From NCBI GenBank assembly GCA_035542975.1, contig DATKKK010000052.1, forward strand, positions 1 to 8,995: 8,995 nucleotides of DNA, given 5' to 3'. Shown piece after piece: positions 5,379-8,995 of the stretch. The stretch comes from DATKKK01 sp035542975. GTDB taxonomy: Archaea > Thermoproteota > Bathyarchaeia > Bathyarchaeales > Bathycorpusculaceae. How positions within the stretch are numbered: the first letter of the stretch is position 1; every line of letters starts with the position of its first letter. A program made the translations under genes and the position numbers. The notes under the pieces are model-generated. The model was not told the DNA's origin. It was given only the letters and a program-made list of their open reading frames with translations, and made no database searches.

Positions 5379-7658
5379 GTGCGCGTGAAAATCAACGTAA
5401 AAGGCATCGTTCAAGGCGTAGGCTTCCGCCCCTTCATCTATCGAACAGCCACAAAACATGGGTTGAAAGGCTACGTTAAGAATAGAGGCGACGCAGGCGT
5501 AGAGATCCTCCTCGAAGGACAAAAACAGAACGTGCAAAGCTTCCTGCTGGACTTGAAAGAGAAGAAGCCGCCGCTGGCACAGATCTACGAGATCAACACG
5601 GTAAAACTTTCAGGCAAAGACGAATACACCGCTTTCACGATTCATAAAAGCTCGAAAGAAGTAGAACACGCAGGCTCTGTCATCCCGCCCGACATCGCCA
5701 TATGCGACGAATGCCTCACCGAACTCAGGCAGCCAAAAGACCGAAGACACGACTACTTCTTCATCACCTGCACGAACTGTGGACCAAGATACACCATAAT
5801 CGACCAGCTTCCATACGACCGCGAGAACACCACGATGCGAGACTTCTCCATGTGCAGCTATTGCCACAACCAATACACAGACCCGTCAGACAGACGTTTT
5901 CACGCACAAACCGTAGCCTGCCCAGTCTGCGGACCCAAAGTCTACTTGACAACGCGAAAAGGCGAACCCGTCAAGAGCAGAGACCCGATTCGAGAAGCAG
6001 GAAAACTCCTCACAGAAGGCAGAATACTCGCCATAAAAGGATACGGCGGCTTCCACGTGGCAACATCAACCACGAAAGACAAGCCTCTCGCTAGACTAAG
6101 AGAAGTTAAGCATCGAAGCCAGAAACCCTTCGCGATAATGGCAAGAAACTTGGAAACCATAAAGACCTTCGCGGAAGTGAGCAAGGTTGAAGCTGAACTT
6201 TTAAACTCTTACGCACGCCCCATAGTGCTGCTGAACAAAAACGATGATTATCATCTCTCAAGCTTGATTGCTCCTGAATTGAACAATGTCGGCGTGATGC
6301 TGCCGTACACGGGCTTGCATTACATGCTCTTCGACGCAGTAGAAGAACCGGCTTTCGTGATGACGAGCGCCAACCCACCCAATCAGCCTATAGTAACGGA
6401 CAACGAAGAAGCCTTGAAGACACTTGGCGACACAGTGGACTATTTTCTTTTTCATAACCGTCAGATAGCCCACAGATGCGATGATTCAGTCGTTCGCATG
6501 CATGACGGCAAGAGGGTTTTCATAAGACGCTCACGAGGCTACGCGCCCGCACCCATAATGCTCAAGAGAAAAGCCAGACAGTGCGTGGTCGGCTTGGGCG
6601 GAGAACTGAACAACACTGCTTGCGTATTGCTTGAAAACAAAGCCTTCATGTCGCAGCATATAGGCGACGTAGAAAACGTTGAAACAAGAAGCTTCCTAGA
6701 AAACACGATAAGACATTTGATTCGCCTGACGAACAGCAAGGTTGAAGCCGTGGCGTGTGATCTGCACCCGAAATTTACAACCACACGACTTGCACACGAG
6801 TTAGCAGAGGAGAACGGTTGGCAGACGTTTCAAGTGCAGCACCACTACGCGCACATTGCCGCTTTGATGGCAGAGCACAACGTGAAAGAAATTGTTGGCG
6901 TGTGCTGTGATGGCTACGGCTATGGTGTTGACGGCGAAGCATGGGGCGGCGAAATTCTGCTCTGCGAACAAGAACGCTTTGGTTTCAAACGTCTAGGTCA
7001 CCTCGAGAAACAGCCGTTGATAGGCGGAGACTCCACCACACGCTACCCCTTGCGAATGGCGGCTGGAATACTGAGCAAAAGAATGGATGTTGAGAGTTGG
7101 CTTCTGCAGAACAAGCAGCATTTCCCACATGGTGAAAACGAAGCTCAGATAATTCTTAAGCAGCTTAAGAAGGAAAGTGGAATAGTTGGGACCACGAGTT
7201 GTGGAAGAGTGTTAGACGCGGTTGCAGCCATCTTAGGCGTTTGTTATGAACGCACTTATGAAGGCGAACCAGCCATGAAGCTCGAGTCGACTGCGAGAAG
7301 AGGCAGAGACGTTCTGAAAATCAAACCCATCATAGAACAAAGCACCCTGAACACCACAGACATGCTGTGTGAAGTATTCGAGAACAGAAACAAGCATTCT
7401 TGTGCTGACTTGGCTTATTCGGCGCACTCTTATCTAGCAAGAGGCTTGGCAACGTTAACCATGGAAAAAGCGTCAGAAGAGAACGTCAAAACCGTAGGTT
7501 TTTCAGGCGGAGCCGCATGCAACCAGATTCTAACCTCAATAATGCGAAAAATCGTGGAAAAAGCAGGCTTGCAGTTTCTTGTTCACGAGGCCTTGCCTGC
7601 TGGTGATGGCGGATTGTCGTTTGGTCAATCTGTAGCCATAGGCTTTTCCAAGTTTTAA
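5379..7658 (+). CDS. hypF: [NiFe]-hydrogenase maturation carbamoyltransferase HypF
   Basis: HypF uses carbamoyl phosphate and ATP to carbamoylate the C-terminal cysteine of HypE, the first step in making the cyanide ligands of the hydrogenase iron. The 759-residue protein has all domains in order. The acylphosphatase domain (about 1-90) has VQGVGFRPF with R17 and N35. Two zinc-finger units use four CxxC pairs (109/112, 131/134, 159/162, 181/184). The YrdC-like domain (about 200-385) has KGYGGFH (220-226) and SANPPNQP (330-337). The Kae1/HypF C-terminal domain has GLGGELNNT (405-413), HHYAH (488-492), DGYGYGVDGEAWGGE (511-525), GGAACNQ (710-716) and DGG (743-745). Length is normal for the family. 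The start is GTG at 5379, supported by the family N terminus and a weak upstream GAAGTG (5365-5370). It heads the hypFCD cluster; hypC follows after 49 nt. Confidence 0.97.
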   Translation: MRVKINVKGIVQGVGFRPFIYRTATKHGLKGYVKNRGDAGVEILLEGQKQNVQSFLLDLKEKKPPLAQIYEINTVKLSGKDEYTAFTIHKSSKEVEHAGSVIPPDIAICDECLTELRQPKDRRHDYFFITCTNCGPRYTIIDQLPYDRENTTMRDFSMCSYCHNQYTDPSDRRFHAQTVACPVCGPKVYLTTRKGEPVKSRDPIREAGKLLTEGRILAIKGYGGFHVATSTTKDKPLARLREVKHRSQKPFAIMARNLETIKTFAEVSKVEAELLNSYARPIVLLNKNDDYHLSSLIAPELNNVGVMLPYTGLHYMLFDAVEEPAFVMTSANPPNQPIVTDNEEALKTLGDTVDYFLFHNRQIAHRCDDSVVRMHDGKRVFIRRSRGYAPAPIMLKRKARQCVVGLGGELNNTACVLLENKAFMSQHIGDVENVETRSFLENTIRHLIRLTNSKVEAVACDLHPKFTTTRLAHELAEENGWQTFQVQHHYAHIAALMAEHNVKEIVGVCCDGYGYGVDGEAWGGEILLCEQERFGFKRLGHLEKQPLIGGDSTTRYPLRMAAGILSKRMDVESWLLQNKQHFPHGENEAQIILKQLKKESGIVGTTSCGRVLDAVAAILGVCYERTYEGEPAMKLESTARRGRDVLKIKPIIEQSTLNTTDMLCEVFENRNKHSCADLAYSAHSYLARGLATLTMEKASEENVKTVGFSGGAACNQILTSIMRKIVEKAGLQFLVHEALPAGDGGLSFGQSVAIGFSKF

Positions 7659-7669
7659 GCCAAAACCAA

Positions 7670-7677
7670 TTTATTAA
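7670..7677 (+). promoter_or_regulatory. Weak TATA-like site between hypF and hypC
   Basis: TTTATTAA lies in the 49-nt AT-rich gap after hypF. A start about 25 nt downstream would fall a few bases before the hypC ATG, allowing a separate, nearly leaderless hypCD transcript. It may equally be simple intergenic AT bias within one operon. Confidence 0.25.
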
Positions 7678-7707
7678 CGCATATTTTCTGGTTAATGATT
7701 GATAAGT

Positions 7708-7944
7708 ATGTGCTTGGCGATTCCCGGCAAAGTGATGAGCGTAAACAAAGACAAGGCGCAGGTTGATTTCGGCGAAGGCGTTCTAAGAGAAGTCAATGTT
7801 ACACTCGTGAACGCTAAGGTAGGCGATTATGTTTTGGTGCACGCCGGCTACGCTATTCAAGTTTTGGACGAAAAAGAAGCGTTGGAAACCCTGAGCTTAT
7901 GGAACGAAATCCTCGATGCCGAGGCTGATACTCGGCAGAAATAA
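7708..7944 (+). CDS. hypC: Hydrogenase maturation chaperone HypC
   Basis: HypC is a small scaffold that, with HypD, carries the Fe(CN)2CO unit and delivers it to the hydrogenase large subunit. The 78-residue product begins MCLAIPGKV. Cys2, exposed after removal of the initiator Met, is the essential iron ligand in this family. Other family marks are DFGEGVLREV (20-29) and VGDYVLVHAGYAI (38-50, His45). The frame can be extended to a TTG at 7699, but that would bury the functional Cys behind four residues, so the ATG at 7708 is chosen. No clear Shine-Dalgarno site is present. hypD follows after 23 nt on the same strand. Confidence 0.96.
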   Translation: MCLAIPGKVMSVNKDKAQVDFGEGVLREVNVTLVNAKVGDYVLVHAGYAIQVLDEKEALETLSLWNEILDAEADTRQK

Positions 7945-7967
7945 GAAAGGTGCAAGCTGAATAGAAA

Positions 7968-8995
7968 ATGGTTGAAAAACTAAGGTTCAGAGACCCAGAT
8001 TTGGCGAAACGCATAGCCGAAAAAATCAAGATGCTTGCACCGAAAAAGGACACCGTGAAAATCTGCCATGTATGCGGCACGCATGAATGGGCGATTACTC
8101 ATTTTGGCATACGTAGCCTTCTGCCGTCAAACGTTGAGGTTATAGCTGGTCCTGGATGCCCTGTCTGCATAGTGCCCGCCTCTGAGATTGACGAAGCTGT
8201 GCAGATAGCCAAGAAAGGCGTAGCCGTTACGTGTTTTGGCGATGTTCTGCGGGTTCCCGGTTCGAAAGCATCGCTCTTGGATGCCAAAGCGGATGGAGCT
8301 GAAGTTCGCATCGTTTACAGCGTTGGCGACGCGGTTAAGATGGCGAAAAAAGAGCCTGACAAGGAGTTTGTGTTTTTCGCGGTTGGTTTCGAAACAACAT
8401 CGCCGTCAACAGCTGTTGAAATATTGAGCAATCCGCCTGAGAACTTTAGTTTTCTGGTTTCGCATCGGCTGATACCGCCAGCCATGAAGTTGCTTGTCGA
8501 GATGAAAGACCTGAACCTCAACGGGCTTATAGCACCTGGCCATGCGAGCACGATTATCGGGTTGAAGCCTTACGAGGTTTTCCCAGAAAAGTATCATGTG
8601 CCTGTTGTGGTCGCAGGCTTCGAACCGTTGGACATTTTGTTCGCGATTTACATGATTCTGAAGCAGCTAAGCGAGAATAAGCCGCGTCTGGAGAATGAAT
8701 ACGTGCGTGCCGTGCACTGGGACGGCAATGTTAAAGCTCAGGAGTTGCTGCGTAAAGTTTTTGATGTTGAGGATGGTAAGTGGCGAGGACTAGGCAGCAT
8801 TCCGTCTTCCAAGAATAAGCTTCACAAAGAGTATGCTGTTTATGATGCGCACTCAAAGTATGATGTGAAGGTTGAGCATGGCGTTGATTTGCAGCCTGGC
8901 TGTAAATGTCATTTGGTTGTGATTGGCAAGATTAAGCCGAGTGATTGTGCGCTTTTTATGAAGACTTGTACGCCGCAGAAGCCTGTTGGCGCGTG
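7968..8995 (+). CDS. hypD: Hydrogenase maturation iron-sulfur protein HypD (3' end cut by window)
   Basis: HypD is the iron-sulfur redox scaffold that binds HypC and holds the iron while CN and CO ligands are attached. The 342 codons present run to the right edge without a stop, and about 30 residues are probably missing. Conserved elements are CGTHE with C36 (36-40), GPGCPVC with C64 and C67 (61-67), FGDVLRVPGS (90-99), AVGFETT (138-144) and APGHAS (189-194). The C-terminal [4Fe-4S] region has C312, C314, C327 and C334 (KTCTP). The window ends just where the next conserved Cys of the CTPxxPxGxC motif would fall. The start ATG at 7968 gives a family-like N terminus, and GAAAGGTG (7945-7952) upstream is a loose Shine-Dalgarno match at long spacing. 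Co-directional with hypC; hypE would be a likely next neighbour. Confidence 0.96.
   Translation, partial: MVEKLRFRDPDLAKRIAEKIKMLAPKKDTVKICHVCGTHEWAITHFGIRSLLPSNVEVIAGPGCPVCIVPASEIDEAVQIAKKGVAVTCFGDVLRVPGSKASLLDAKADGAEVRIVYSVGDAVKMAKKEPDKEFVFFAVGFETTSPSTAVEILSNPPENFSFLVSHRLIPPAMKLLVEMKDLNLNGLIAPGHASTIIGLKPYEVFPEKYHVPVVVAGFEPLDILFAIYMILKQLSENKPRLENEYVRAVHWDGNVKAQELLRKVFDVEDGKWRGLGSIPSSKNKLHKEYAVYDAHSKYDVKVEHGVDLQPGCKCHLVVIGKIKPSDCALFMKTCTPQKPVGA

Noticed and set aside
5702..6094. 130-residue plus-strand frame inside hypF
   Set aside because: Arg/His/Pro-rich shadow in another frame of a well-conserved gene; no start signal or recognisable domain.
6909..6953. DGYGYG in HypF instead of the frequent DGTGYG, as a possible active-site defect
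   Set aside because: That position varies among working HypF proteins (E. coli has Ile there), and all neighbouring residues of the motif are intact.
1..8995. CRISPR arrays, insertion sequences, attachment sites or a replication origin
   Set aside because: No regularly spaced repeats, transposase fragments, target duplications or integrase genes were seen on either strand.

Overview
This window looks like chromosomal DNA from an archaeon. It encodes an Alba-type chromatin protein, a compact archaeal DEAD-box helicase and a homolog of the radical-SAM tetraether lipid synthase Tes. TTTATA-like boxes sit at spacings typical of archaeal promoters, and T-tracts follow the genes. The combination of GDGT-type lipid chemistry, a FadD-type acyl-CoA ligase and hydrogenase maturation genes would fit an anaerobic Thermoproteota/Bathyarchaeia-like lineage. 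That placement is an inference; no rRNA or other decisive marker is present.

Layout, left to right. (1) Positions 62-1783 (+): a FadD-type AMP-forming acyl-CoA ligase. (2) 1784-1911: a convergent intergenic region with a T-tract on the plus strand and a strongly structured element ending in a U-tract on the minus strand. (3) 1912-2199 (-): Alba. It has its own predicted promoter inside the helicase stop region and a long hairpin at the predicted 5' end of its mRNA. (4) 2306-3463 (-): the DEAD-box RNA helicase, with a strong TATA box and a leader that could pair over its Shine-Dalgarno site. (5) 3612-5165 (-): the Tes-like radical SAM protein, with its own T-tract terminator and TATA box. (6) 5166-5378: a 213-bp divergent intergenic region with several palindromes. 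(7) 5379 to the right edge (+): hypF, hypC and the start of hypD, cut by the window. No gene-free stretch exceeds 300 bases.

How the genes work together. HypF makes the thiocarboxamide that becomes the cyanide ligands of [NiFe]-hydrogenase. The HypC-HypD complex carries the Fe(CN)2CO unit. The hypFCD cluster therefore implies at least one [NiFe]-hydrogenase elsewhere in the genome; no structural hydrogenase gene is in the window. The minus-strand genes (tes-like, helicase, alba) are co-directional, but each seems to have its own promoter, so they read as three neighbouring units rather than one tight operon. The acyl-CoA ligase has no obvious partner here.

I did not find a wholly new multi-gene system. 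The most interesting unexplained signals are RNA-level: long, well-positioned inverted repeats flanking alba on both sides and one spanning the helicase leader. These suggest post-transcriptional control of two nucleic-acid-binding proteins.
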